A stretch of 64,000 bases of DNA from positions 26,809 through 90,808 of the forward strand of contig DIWE01000002.1 in NCBI GenBank assembly GCA_002423435.1, given 5' to 3'. Within the stretch, counting starts at the first letter, position 1. Every line of letters begins with the position of its first letter. Positions 8,527 through 17,176 of the stretch are shown here, piece after piece. The DNA comes from Clostridiales bacterium UBA6114. GTDB taxonomy: Bacteria > Bacillota > Clostridia > Oscillospirales > Butyricicoccaceae. The notes beneath the pieces are model-generated. The model was not told the origin of the DNA and ran no database searches. It worked only from the letters and a program-made list of their open reading frames with translations. Both the position numbers and the translations under genes were made by a program.

Positions 8527-9930
8527 TTATCTGGCCGAAAAATGCTCCTCCTGCTCCTCCCTGAGCTTCCACAGCACCGAGTCCTTCGGCCGCTCAATCA
8601 TGTCGTAGGTCAGGATCGAGCCGGCCGGCACGTCCTTTGCAAGCTTGTTCGTAAACGCCATATGCGCGGGGATTGGGCTTTCAGGCGCCGACTTGATCGC
8701 AGGGATAATGGATGAGACATAATCAAAGGAGTAGTCGTCGTCCACGGTCTGCCCCTTTTTCAGATCCCTTGTCGTCCTTCTGACCATGTCGAAGCGGGGG
8801 AGATAATCCTCGTACCCTGTCGGCAGGCCTAAAAGGCACGTGGTCAGGAAGGAGGTCGAGGTCTCAACGCCGCAGAGATGATACGGCATATAGATCATCG
8901 ACGCATTTCCGGCGGTGTTGTGGAGCAGGCCTTTGGAGTTTAGGATATATCTCGAATACTCGTTCCGGGAGGTCGCAATGATGTATACGCCGCCGCCCAG
9001 CCTGGCTTCGTGCTCCTCGCGATAGCAGGTTACCGCGTCAATGCGCCCTGCGCCTTCGAGAATCCCTCCGTCGGCCTTGGGGCACAGGACCCTCGGGATT
9101 TCCGTCGTCCGCACAACGGGCAGATGCAGCTCGGGCACGTCGGGCGAAAGTCCCAATGCGTTGGCCGCGATAACGATCTCGCAAACGTCAAAGTTTCTGG
9201 TCAGCGGAAGGTCTTTTAAGATCTCGTTGCGCTTTTTCATATACCGGCCGATCTCGCCGTCGGGGAGCTTGTTCAGATAATGCAGATCCTCTTCGCTAAC
9301 CGTGACCTCGCCTTCGATTTTGTCGTCGCGCAGGCAGGTTACCGTGCTTTTTTCCCTGTCGTAGATAAATTCGGCGTCGCGGAATTTTCCGGCGCTGACA
9401 ATATCAAGGCCGAGGCTTTTCGCCCAGGAAACCATCCCCATCAAAAGACCGTGCTGGTCTCCGTCGACAGGCGTGTAAAGAAGCCCCGCACGGTTGGCCA
9501 GGTATTTTAAATAAGGACCGACCACGGAATCCGTTTCTTTATTGATCATCGCAAGGTGCTTGCCGTGTTTGATCACCTCAAAGCCGTACAGCGCGCCCGC
9601 CTCGGGGATTCCGGTCGACTCGGCGATGATGTCAAGGGGAAGGTCCATCAAAACCATCGGATCTTCCGTAACAACATATTTGCCCTGCTCTATAGCCTGC
9701 GCCGCTTGTCTATGACTGTCACACACGATAATATCGTCGTCTTTGATCCCGCACATCTGGTAAGCCGATTTCGCGGCCTTTAAATTGGAATCGGCTATAA
9801 TTGGGATATCCAAATATTCGTTATACATGGACTGGGTGATAACCGCTGTTCCGTACTGTCCGGCTCCGATTATTCCGGCTCTTACTTTTTCCTGTTTCTT
9901 GAACTGTCTGTACAGCGTCTGGTAAATCAT
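8527..9930 (-). CDS. SAF-domain NAD(P)-dependent oxidoreductase (homoserine-dehydrogenase-like)
   Basis: 467-residue protein of the 'predicted homoserine dehydrogenase with C-terminal SAF domain' family. An N-terminal Rossmann fold is shown by AGIIGAGQYGTAVI (residues ~18-31). The middle contains 'AMINKETDSVVGPYLK' and 'DGDQHG', and the end is an SAF-like region (KDVPAGSILTYDMIERPKDS). Members occur with acid-sugar and polyol catabolic genes; true homoserine dehydrogenase activity is unlikely because the substrate-binding part differs and no threonine pathway genes are near. It lies upstream of tctCBA-pdxA on the same strand, so it probably belongs to that catabolic unit. Substrate unassigned. 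Confidence 0.8.
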   Translation of the reverse strand: MIYQTLYRQFKKQEKVRAGIIGAGQYGTAVITQSMYNEYLDIPIIADSNLKAAKSAYQMCGIKDDDIIVCDSHRQAAQAIEQGKYVVTEDPMVLMDLPLDIIAESTGIPEAGALYGFEVIKHGKHLAMINKETDSVVGPYLKYLANRAGLLYTPVDGDQHGLLMGMVSWAKSLGLDIVSAGKFRDAEFIYDREKSTVTCLRDDKIEGEVTVSEEDLHYLNKLPDGEIGRYMKKRNEILKDLPLTRNFDVCEIVIAANALGLSPDVPELHLPVVRTTEIPRVLCPKADGGILEGAGRIDAVTCYREEHEARLGGGVYIIATSRNEYSRYILNSKGLLHNTAGNASMIYMPYHLCGVETSTSFLTTCLLGLPTGYEDYLPRFDMVRRTTRDLKKGQTVDDDYSFDYVSSIIPAIKSAPESPIPAHMAFTNKLAKDVPAGSILTYDMIERPKDSVLWKLREEQEEHFSAR

Positions 9931-10207
9931 AGCGAAACCCTTCCTGATATAAATTCATCTATTTTAAAAAGAAATAGATTGATAGATTGACTGGGACCCG
10001 CTTAAAACGGAAAACTCCCAGGTTCAGAACTGAAAATCGGCGGCTTTACATCGTCGGGAGTATCTTCGTTTTGATGTGATTTGCGATTTCCAAATCATAG
10101 TACAATATTGTGAACCGGGTTTCTTTATGTTTGCACAAATAGCCCTTTAAACCATAGGTCAAATGGCTTGCATCGTCAAAATCCCGTCTGTTCCGATTCT
10201 ATTATTA

Positions 10208-10365
10208 CAGCAATTCCGCATAGGAATGCGAAAAAAAAGAAGCAGGATAAAATGATCGGACACAAGGCGGAGGACGCCGCCGGGCTTTTCGCCCGGCAAG
10301 GATGACAACGCGGTGTCCGGCCATTTTAGACGTTGAACTTTTTGCAGTCTTATGCGCAATTGCTG
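10208..10365. mobile_element. MITE-like palindromic element, type E (158 bp)
   Basis: Both ends are flanked by TA (10206-10207 and 10366-10367). The left end CAGCAATTCCGCATA and the inverted right end CAGCAATTGCGCATA match at 14 of 15 bases, and the homology continues (TGC, then an A-run). Inner arms AAAATGATCGGACAC (10249-10263) and GTGTCCGGCCATTTT (10313-10327) pair. The centre (10263-10310) carries the GCCGGGC-ttttc-GCCCGGC hairpin followed by AAGGATGACAACG, which is shared with the elements at 44492 and 49507. No protein is encoded. TA flanks suggest mobilisation by an IS630/Tc1-mariner-type transposase, not present here. Confidence 0.65.
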
Positions 10366-10674
10366 TAAGCAGGCCTCGCGGTTTCATTCACCGGGCTTGG
10401 CCTATTTTGTCCGCCCGCGCAAAGCGCTGTAAAGCGGACTAAAGATATGTATAAAAATCATTTATGTTCTTCTGAGATTAATTGATCGCGAAAAAGTTGG
10501 TTCGTATTTAAGAAACAGTTTCTTATATGTTAGCAGGTATCCGTCATAATGTCAATAGCATTTTTGATTTGCTCCGATCCTTTTGTTTAAAAGCCAAAAA
10601 AGTGCTGAAAACATTTCAGTAAATGCCTTCCCAAACGATCATTTCCCTGCTGAAAATCCGCCGTATGCATGAAG

Positions 10675-10703
10675 TTGACAGAAGGCGGTTATTGAACTAT
10701 AAT
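10675..10703 (+). promoter_or_regulatory. Strong sigma-70-type promoter upstream of the AEC transporter
   Basis: Perfect TTGACA (10675-10680), 17-bp spacer, perfect TATAAT (10698-10703). The nearest gene on this strand starts at 11019, giving an untranslated leader of about 310 nt that may have a regulatory role. Confidence 0.8.
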
Positions 10704-11018
10704 ATTCACCATTGCGGTAGGGTGACGGGGGTTTTTGCAGTCTGTCGCAGTGCCGTTTGCGTTCAAACAGGGCGGGCTTTGCAAAAAGGCTTGCTTCTTA
10801 TTCCGGCCGGGCACACCTTCGCCTGACTTTTAAGATCTGTTACTTTCATCTCTTGAAAACTGCCCTGTTCTGCGTCTGAAGTTTTCGTCAAGGCTGAAAG
10901 CGTATCTGTTTCAGACCTTCCGGAAATTGAAAGGCGCAGTTTTTAATTTCCCCGCAACCAATTTCGATTTATTTTTGTCACGCGGAAAACCCGTGCAAGC
11001 AATGTGAGGAGCGGTCTC

Positions 11019-11993
11019 TTGAGCAAATACTTCTATTCCCTCGGTCTGATTTTCTTCGGATTGGTATTGGGGCAAACGATTAAGGTCCTTGTTGCAAAAG
11101 GACGAATCAGCAAATCTGTCCCAATGGACAAATACATAAAAAATGTGCAGTATTTCGTGCTTCTCGGCTTAAACCCGGTTATCACCATCGGCGCCTTCTG
11201 GATTGTGCGCTTAGATGACATCAGGCTTTTGGCGGTTCCCATGCTCGGTATAAGCGCTCTCGTCTTCGGCGGCGTTTTCGGACTTCTGTTTTCAAAAATT
11301 TTCAAACACGAAAAAAAGAAGACGGGCTCCATGTTTGTTTCCGCCTCATTCACAAATCTGGGCACCATCGGGGGGCTCGCATGCTTTACCTTCTTTGGCG
11401 AGGCAAGCTATGCTTATGTTTCGGTATACAAGCTTTTTGAGGAGCTTTATTATTTCCCGGTCGGCTATCCGATTGCAAAGCAGTTCGGGCATTGCGAAAC
11501 GGAAGACTACAGAAAAAACAGGCTGTTGAGAGTGCTTACGGACCCTTTCATTCTCGTTTATCTATCCGCGGTTTTTACGGGATTTATTCTGAATATATCC
11601 GGTGTGGACAGACCCCCGATATACAAAACGGTAAACGAAATTCTGATCCCGGTGATATCGGTGCTGTTTGTCACTTCGGCGGGCTACAACATGCGGCTTG
11701 GCGCAATCGGCTCTTACATGCGCGAGTGTCTGGCGGTTGCCGGCGTTAAATTCCTGATTACACCGGTTATTATTACATCCATTGCCTGTTTAATCGGAAT
11801 CGGGTCGCTATACGACGGGCTCGTGCTCAAAGTTGTTCTGGTGCTGTCGGCCATGCCTCCTGCGTTCAATGCGCTGATTCCCCCCCAGATATATAACCTG
11901 GATACAGACCTTGCAAACTCCTGCTGGCTGTTTTGCACGGGGGCGATGGTTTTGGTGCTGCCTGTTTTGTATCTGGCTCAGGGGCTGCTTTAA
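11019..11993 (+). CDS. AEC-family (auxin efflux carrier-like) transporter
   Basis: Membrane carrier of about 324 residues with roughly ten hydrophobic helices; bacterial members move malate, malonate or related carboxylates. Visible features include an amphipathic start (YFYSLGLIFFGLVLGQTIKVLV), a cytoplasmic basic loop (KIFKHEKKKTGS), the half-way motif 'ASFTNLGTIGGLACFTFFGEASY', and the second-half 'LSAMPPAFNALIPPQIYNLD' that resembles the AEC signature. TTG at 11019 is chosen because GAGGAG lies 7 bases before it; the GTG at 11004 has no site. It stands alone under its own promoter and is closed by a strong terminator. Substrate unknown. Confidence 0.8.
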   Translation: MSKYFYSLGLIFFGLVLGQTIKVLVAKGRISKSVPMDKYIKNVQYFVLLGLNPVITIGAFWIVRLDDIRLLAVPMLGISALVFGGVFGLLFSKIFKHEKKKTGSMFVSASFTNLGTIGGLACFTFFGEASYAYVSVYKLFEELYYFPVGYPIAKQFGHCETEDYRKNRLLRVLTDPFILVYLSAVFTGFILNISGVDRPPIYKTVNEILIPVISVLFVTSAGYNMRLGAIGSYMRECLAVAGVKFLITPVIITSIACLIGIGSLYDGLVLKVVLVLSAMPPAFNALIPPQIYNLDTDLANSCWLFCTGAMVLVLPVLYLAQGLL

Positions 11994-12077
11994 GAGTCAA
12001 ACGCAGGAAAACCGGCGGATATACATTATAATAGTGTCTGTTTGACAAACCGAAAAATCGGTTTGTCCGCGCGGCCT

Positions 12078-12113
12078 AAGGCGGCGGAGGGTAACCCTCC
12101 GCCGCCTTTTTTT
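12078..12113 (+). terminator. Rho-independent terminator after the AEC gene
   Basis: AAGGCGGCGGAGGG pairs with CCCTCCGCCGCCTT around TAA, a 14-bp perfect stem, followed by a T7 run. It ends the transcript of the AEC transporter. Confidence 0.92.
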
Positions 12114-12462
12114 ATAGAATTGCACACTTTCTAAAAGCCGGCCGTCTCCAGGACAGCCGGCGGAAGATATAGGGTTTCTTTATCTGCGTGTTATAAAAGC
12201 CCTTTGATTTTTTATAAAGCACAATTTTGTTTTTAACAATTTAAGCAATCTTTTTGTGGTTTTTTGCCGAAATAAAAAGGATATAAAATTCATTTCCGTT
12301 AAATTTTACGTAATTTTTTTGATCTTTAAGCATAATATATTTTTGCATCCGAAAATTTCGAAGCGCTTTTATTTTGAAACGGACTATCTTATTTGGAACC
12401 GCTTGTCCTGTGGTGCGGCATTATTATTCGTTTAAATAGATAAATATACATCCGGTGATATG
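12114..12462. other. AT-rich intergenic stretch between the AEC terminator and lacI-type gene 3' end
   Basis: 349 bp with no gene. Its only clear signal is a LacI-operator-like site at 12361-12375. The region 12190-12350 is very AT-rich. Confidence 0.45.
12361..12375. promoter_or_regulatory. LacI-type operator-like site (downstream copy)
   Basis: AAGCGCTT palindrome followed by TTATTTT. The same 15 bases occur at 13607-13621 in the promoter region of the regulated operon. The two sites flank the regulator gene about 1.25 kb apart, an arrangement that could support DNA looping. Confidence 0.5.
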
Positions 12463-13452
12463 CTAAGTGCTTTCCCGTATGGCGAGCTCCGGTTTAACGA
12501 TGATATGGGACCCGACCTCCCGTTTGGAAAGCAGATCATAGACGACGTTTGCAACAATATTGGAAAAAACATCGTTTCTGGTATCAACCGATGTGACGCC
12601 CGGGTCAAAACAGCTGCTGAAGGTGGAATTGTCATAGCCGATTACCGCGACATCCTGCGGCACGCGCCGCCCTCTCTGCTTTAACTCTTTGATAACGCCC
12701 AAAGCGGTCAGGTCGTCGGCGCAGATGATCGCCGTAAAGGGCTTTCCGGACTTTAAGATCCTGTCCGTCACATCGCAGCCCATTTCAAACCCGGGCCCCG
12801 CGCGCCAGATATTGTCGTCCCTTACCTCAAAGCCCCGTTTTTCCATCGCCATCCGATAGCCGTTGATTTTTTCAAGCGCGTTGTAGCTTGGCCTTTGATA
12901 GACAAAAAGGATCTCCCTGTGCCCTTTTTCCGCAAGATGGCCGACCGCGAGCTCCAGCCCCGTGATCTGGTCGATCAGCACGGAATAGGCGTTCGGAACG
13001 GAAAGCACGCCGTTTGCGAGCACAACGGGCGTTTCTGGCAGGTATGTCAGGATCATGCGCTCGATTTCAGGATGATTGAACACCGACCCGATCAGGACGA
13101 CCGCATCGACCTTTTTCTCCGCGAATGTTTTGATATATTTTTTCTTTTTTTCAAGATCATAGCCCGTATTGCAAAGGATGGTGCTGAAGCCCCAGTTGAA
13201 AAACATGCTTTCAAGAATATACGCGGTGGACGAAAAATGGAGATGGCGAAAATCATTGGAAAGGATGCCGATTGTCTTCATCGAGTTTTTTACCAGCCCG
13301 CGCGCCATCGCGTTGGGTGCGTAATGATACTTCTCCAGCACGCGCTCCACCTTTTTCCGGGTGACGGGCCGGACCTTTTCAGGATGGTTTAATACCAGAG
13401 ATACGGTGGATATCGATACTCCCGCCTCGGACGCTATATCATATATGGTCAT
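12463..13452 (-). CDS. LacI-family transcriptional regulator
   Basis: 329-residue repressor. The N-terminal helix-turn-helix and hinge (TIYDIASEAGVSISTVSLVLNHPEKV) are classic LacI. The rest is a periplasmic-binding-protein-like ligand domain with 'TIGILSNDF' at its start and 'AIICADDLTALGVIKELKQRG' and 'VAVIGYDNS' near the end. It is transcribed away from the CoA-transferase/TRAP operon starting at 13777. AAGCGCTT palindromes lie in the shared promoter region and beyond its 3' end, so it probably represses that operon until an inducer (perhaps the imported acid) is present. Confidence 0.92.
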   Translation of the reverse strand: MTIYDIASEAGVSISTVSLVLNHPEKVRPVTRKKVERVLEKYHYAPNAMARGLVKNSMKTIGILSNDFRHLHFSSTAYILESMFFNWGFSTILCNTGYDLEKKKKYIKTFAEKKVDAVVLIGSVFNHPEIERMILTYLPETPVVLANGVLSVPNAYSVLIDQITGLELAVGHLAEKGHREILFVYQRPSYNALEKINGYRMAMEKRGFEVRDDNIWRAGPGFEMGCDVTDRILKSGKPFTAIICADDLTALGVIKELKQRGRRVPQDVAVIGYDNSTFSSCFDPGVTSVDTRNDVFSNIVANVVYDLLSKREVGSHIIVKPELAIREST

Positions 13453-13605
13453 TGCTTTCTCCCCCGGTCATCAAGCTTTGCCATGAGCAAGAAAAATAAT
13501 TATATTTTCAGTATATACCAATTATTTCCAAAATACAAGTTCGTTCTGACGCATCAAAATTACTTACTATCAGGGATTTTCAAGTATATAACGACGTCGA
13601 TTATT

Positions 13606-13621
13606 AAAGCGCTTTTATTTT
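13606..13621. promoter_or_regulatory. LacI-type operator in the divergent promoter region
   Basis: AAAGCGCTTTT palindrome (13606-13616) in the 324-bp region between the LacI gene and the CoA-transferase gene. It shares AAGCGCTTTTATTTT with 12361-12375. LacI-family proteins bind such CG-centred palindromes. No other strong signal was found in 13453-13776. Confidence 0.6.
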
Positions 13622-13776
13622 TTAGGCTTTGGGCATTGGATTTTTCGGATGCTTTTATCGAAAACCTTTAAAGCTCACGCGTGCACATTTCAAAAACCAA
13701 AGGGGCGGAATCTGATGCGTCGATTTTATCTCCGGCAAAACGCAAGTCTGAAACATAAGCAATCGCAGGAAAGTGG

Positions 13777-14982
13777 GTGTCTGATCAAATGAAAGACGGG
13801 GCATTAAAAGGAGTGCGGGTAATCGATCTGACCAGGGTGCTGGCTGGACCTTACGCGTCCATGCTGATGGCGGACCTGGGCGCGGATGTAATCAAGGTCG
13901 AGCTCCCGGGGAAAGGCGACGACAGCCGGGCGCATTATCCCATGGTAAACGGGGAAAGCGCTTATTACATGAACTTAAACCGCAATAAGCGCAGCATCAC
14001 CTTAAACCTCAAATCCCCCGAGGGCAAGGATATTCTGAAAAGGCTCGTGCAAAGGGCGGATATCCTCCTTGAGAACTATCGGCCCGGGGTCATGGAAAAG
14101 CTGGGGCTCGGGTACGACACGCTAAAGGAAATCAATCCGGGGCTGATTTACGGCTGCGTGTCCGGCTTCGGCCATTACGGGCCGTATCGGGACAGAGCCG
14201 GCTATGATATCATCGGCCAGGCCATGGGCGGCCTTATGAGTACCACCGGCTGGCCCGGCGGGGAGCCCACGCGCAGCGGCACGGCGATTTCCGACGTTAT
14301 GGCGGGGATCAGCATGACGGTCGGGGTGCTGGCGGCTTACATATCAAAACAAAAAACCAAACTCGGGCAGCTTGTCGACGTCGCCCTTGTCGATTCCATC
14401 GTATCCGCGCTGGAAATCATCAATCAGATCTATCTGGTCACCGGAAGAAACCCGGAAAGGATCGGCAACCGGTACGAGGCCTCCTATCCCTATGACTCTT
14501 TCCGCGCGAAGGACGGCAGCCTTGTAATCGGCGCGGGCAACGATAAGCTGTTCAATCTTCTGGCGGAAGTGATGGGGATGCCGGAGCTGTCTATCGACGA
14601 GCGCTTTTCAAGCAATCCCCTAAGGGTTAAAAACCACGAACAGCTAAAGCCGATCATTGAGGGCTGGCTCGGGGACTATACCGTTGACGAGGCGGTGGAT
14701 ATGATCCTTTTAAAGGGCGTGCCCGCCGGGCCGATCAACACAATAGAACGGGTGGTCAAGGACCCACACATCGCCGGCGCGAGGGAAATGTTTGTGGAAA
14801 TTGAACATCCGGTCGCGGGGAAAATGAAAATCACCGGAAACCAGATCAAGATGAGCGGGACCCCCGTCCGGTTCCGCTGCCCCGCTCCCCTTCTCGGACA
14901 GCACACAAAGGAAATCCTCCGGGAGGTCCTCGGCATCGGCGACGAGGAGTACGGCGCGCTTGCCGCGAAAGGAGCGTTTTAG
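13777..14982 (+). CDS. CaiB/BaiF-family (class III) CoA transferase, first copy
   Basis: Transfers CoA between carboxylic acids through an Asp-bound mixed anhydride; dimeric cytoplasmic enzyme. The 401-residue sequence begins 'LKGVRVIDLTRVLAGPYASMLMADLGADVIKVE', the family N-terminal signature. 'SGTAISDVMAGISM' contains the expected catalytic Asp. GTG at 13777 is used, with AGGA six bases before it; an ATG four codons later is the alternative. It is the first gene of an operon with a cupin, a TRAP transporter, a second CoA transferase and an HMG-CoA-lyase homologue. It probably activates the imported acid to its CoA ester, using an acyl-CoA donor that is not identifiable here. Confidence 0.93.
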   Translation: MSDQMKDGALKGVRVIDLTRVLAGPYASMLMADLGADVIKVELPGKGDDSRAHYPMVNGESAYYMNLNRNKRSITLNLKSPEGKDILKRLVQRADILLENYRPGVMEKLGLGYDTLKEINPGLIYGCVSGFGHYGPYRDRAGYDIIGQAMGGLMSTTGWPGGEPTRSGTAISDVMAGISMTVGVLAAYISKQKTKLGQLVDVALVDSIVSALEIINQIYLVTGRNPERIGNRYEASYPYDSFRAKDGSLVIGAGNDKLFNLLAEVMGMPELSIDERFSSNPLRVKNHEQLKPIIEGWLGDYTVDEAVDMILLKGVPAGPINTIERVVKDPHIAGAREMFVEIEHPVAGKMKITGNQIKMSGTPVRFRCPAPLLGQHTKEILREVLGIGDEEYGALAAKGAF

Positions 14983-14984
14983 CC

Positions 14985-15365
14985 ATGATCGAATTAAGCG
15001 ATAAGGACAAGGTCGTTGTCCTTATTAAGGACGGAATGGAATCCTATCAGCTTATAAGCCCGCACAGCTCGCAGAGCCGGCGCATCACGCTCACCGAGGT
15101 GCACGTCCGGCCCGGATATTACAACGAGCGCCACTCTCATGAAACCTCCGAGCAGGTCTGGTACGCGCTTCGGGGGACGGGCATGCTGCTGCTCGCCGGC
15201 GGCGAGGAAAAACCTTTCAAAGCGGGCGATGTCGTCCGCATGGCCGACGGGGATATCCACGGGCTCCATAACGATTCCGACGGTGAGTTTGTCTATATCG
15301 CCATAACATCGCCCCCCGTCAATTTTGACTGCGCCTATCAAGGCCGAAAGCCCCAATCAGATTGA
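14985..15365 (+). CDS. Small cupin-domain protein
   Basis: 126-residue single-domain beta-barrel. The two cupin motifs are visible: 'HVRPGYYNERHSHETSEQVWYALRGTG' with metal-ligand His residues, and 'KAGDVVRMADGDIHGLHN'. It starts two bases after the CoA-transferase stop, with AAGGAG inside the end of that gene, so translation is coupled. Role unknown; small cupins in catabolic operons may be isomerases, lyases or ligand sensors. Confidence 0.8.
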   Translation: MIELSDKDKVVVLIKDGMESYQLISPHSSQSRRITLTEVHVRPGYYNERHSHETSEQVWYALRGTGMLLLAGGEEKPFKAGDVVRMADGDIHGLHNDSDGEFVYIAITSPPVNFDCAYQGRKPQSD

Positions 15366-15405
15366 TCAGTCCCCGGAAAATCCACATAAAAAAGGAGAGA
15401 GTAAA

Positions 15406-16500
15406 ATGAGAATGAAAAAAAGCGTGAAACAATTTGCACTGGTTTTATCCCTCGTGATGATCGTCGCAATGTTCTCAGCCTGTTCATCTTCATCAAACGC
15501 TCCGGCATCCTCCGCCCCGGTCGCGCCTGAAACGTCCGCCCCCTCCGCTCCTCCTCCGGCCGCGCCTGAAACGGATATTATCCAGGGTGAAAAAATGAAT
15601 CTCGTCGTATCGAGCCACTTAAACCCCGGCTCGCCCGAAAACCTGGGCATGCAGTATATGCTTGACACCCTGAAAGAAAAAACCGGCGGCAATATCACCG
15701 GTACCCTTTACGAAGGCGCCGCCCTCGGCGGAGAAATCGAGGCAGACGAGCAGGTGGCGGCCGGCAGCATCAACATCGCCTCCGGCCAGTTCGCAACGCT
15801 GGACAAATACGCATCGAAGCTGCAATCTTTTTCCGCACCTTACCTGTATTCGACCCCGGACGAGGTCAGAACGTCCTGGGCGGGCAGAATCGGCCAGGCG
15901 ATCCGCTCGGAATTTGAGAAGCTCGGCTTTTACGGCGATCATCTTTACTTCAGAGGAAACCGCCAGATGACCTGCAGCAAGGAAATCAAAACGCCCGCCG
16001 ATCTCAAGGGCATAAAGCTGAGACTTCCCGAGACGTCCAGCTGGCTGACCGTTTGGGAGTCCATGGGCGTCATGGCGACACCGATCGCAAGCTCTGAGGT
16101 ATTCAGCGCGCTGCAGCTCGGCGTTGTCGACGGACAGGAAAACAGCATCACCTCCAACTACAACAAGGGGCTCTGGGAGGTCCAGAAATACACGATCCTC
16201 ACCAATCATATCGTCGACTGCGGCTATTGGATCTGGAGCAAGGCCTGGTATGACGGCCTGAGCGACGACTATAAGGACCTGCTCGATCAAACCCTCGCGG
16301 AAGCCGCCGATGTTGTGACCAAAATCACCTCCGGCAACGAGCCCAAGCTGCAAAAGGAAATGGAAGACAAGGGTATGCAGTTTATCAAGGTTGACACCGG
16401 GCCGTTTGCCGACGCCGCGCAGGCCGGCATAGAAAAGGTCGCCGAAGATTGGGAGGACTGGGTGTACGATCAGGCAAAGGCCGACGTCGAGGGAAGCTGA
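15406..16500 (+). CDS. dctP: DctP-family TRAP solute-binding lipoprotein
   Basis: Extracytoplasmic receptor of the TRAP transporter (364 residues). Signal peptide (KKSVKQFALVLSLVMIVAM) with lipobox FSAC, then a Ser/Pro/Ala linker. The mature part begins 'NLVVSSHLNPGSPENLGMQYMLDTL' and includes 'LKGIKLRLPETSSWLTVWESMGVMATP', which holds the conserved Arg that clamps a ligand carboxylate, and 'GVVDGQENSIT'. ATG at 15406 follows AAAGGAGAGAG. A dicarboxylate or hydroxy-acid ligand fits the CoA-transferase context. Confidence 0.93.
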   Translation: MRMKKSVKQFALVLSLVMIVAMFSACSSSSNAPASSAPVAPETSAPSAPPPAAPETDIIQGEKMNLVVSSHLNPGSPENLGMQYMLDTLKEKTGGNITGTLYEGAALGGEIEADEQVAAGSINIASGQFATLDKYASKLQSFSAPYLYSTPDEVRTSWAGRIGQAIRSEFEKLGFYGDHLYFRGNRQMTCSKEIKTPADLKGIKLRLPETSSWLTVWESMGVMATPIASSEVFSALQLGVVDGQENSITSNYNKGLWEVQKYTILTNHIVDCGYWIWSKAWYDGLSDDYKDLLDQTLAEAADVVTKITSGNEPKLQKEMEDKGMQFIKVDTGPFADAAQAGIEKVAEDWEDWVYDQAKADVEGS

Positions 16501-16560
16501 TCGATTCTGCATGCTTTCAAACCGGTCAATTGGCCTTAAAAGGCCGGGCCGCTTGCGGAC

Positions 16561-16608
16561 AGAATGAGGCGGCGCTGTTTTGCGTTTTACAGACGGCAGC
16601 CTCATTCT
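16561..16608 (+). terminator. Intergenic hairpin between dctP and dctQ
   Basis: AGAATGAGGC (16561-16570) pairs with GCCTCATTCT (16599-16608), followed by GTTTAAAA. It may act as a leaky terminator or mRNA end protector, giving more binding protein than permease. Confidence 0.55.
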
Positions 16609-16656
16609 GTTTAAAAACTTCACCCCGGATAACGAACAGAAAGAAGGTGTATATTC

Positions 16657-17175
16657 TTGTACAAAAGGTTTAAGCTCATATACGACGCCCTTATCTGTAT
16701 CCTCTTTATTGTCTTTCTCACGTTTATCTTAGTGCAGATTGTCGCAAGGTTTATCTTACATGTTTCCGTGCCGTGGACTGAGGAATGGTCCCGTTTCATC
16801 GCGGTCTTTTTCACCTTTTTGGGTGCCGCGGTTGTTTCAAGAAAAGGAGAACATCTGGGTGTCTATTTTCTGAGAGACCAGTTGAAGGGGCGTCCGCTCA
16901 GCGGCCTATTGGTGGTGAATCATCTTGTATCCGCCGTATTTCTGATCGTTCTTACGTTTGGGAGCCTGCTTTTATACTCAAAACAGTCGCCCAACGTGGT
17001 CGCGACCACCGCCAAGTGGTTTCCGCTCCGCGATATCTATCTGATAACGGCAGTCGGCCTCGCGATTACGGCCGTTTATGAAATCAAGGGTTTGCGGCTT
17101 TGCGCAAAAGCGCTGAGGAATAAAACCAGGATTACTGAAATAGCCGGGCGGAGCACGCCCTTCCCGGAGGAGTGA
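16657..17175 (+). CDS. dctQ: DctQ-family small TRAP permease
   Basis: Four-helix small membrane subunit (172 residues) of the TRAP transporter. The first helix is 'YDALICILFIVFLTFILVQIVARFIL', and the motif 'VPWTEEWSRFIAVFFTFLGAAVVSRKGEHLGV' is the DctQ signature. TTG at 16657 is the start, with GAAGGTG before it; no ATG fits as well. The leader element begins two bases after its stop. Confidence 0.9.
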   Translation: MYKRFKLIYDALICILFIVFLTFILVQIVARFILHVSVPWTEEWSRFIAVFFTFLGAAVVSRKGEHLGVYFLRDQLKGRPLSGLLVVNHLVSAVFLIVLTFGSLLLYSKQSPNVVATTAKWFPLRDIYLITAVGLAITAVYEIKGLRLCAKALRNKTRITEIAGRSTPFPEE

Positions 17176-17176
17176 G

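Larger units (their letters stand above)
9931..11018. other. Long intergenic region (about 1.1 kb)
   Basis: No supported gene. It holds a TA-flanked palindromic element (10208-10365), and a strong plus-strand promoter (10675-10703) followed by a ~310-nt leader before the AEC transporter gene. The rest (9931-10207 and 10366-10670) is AT-richer, with no ribosome binding site attached to any open frame. Confidence 0.55.

Noticed and set aside
10623..10826. 67-codon frame in the AEC upstream region
   Set aside because: It crosses the strong promoter, has no ribosome site and shows no family resemblance.
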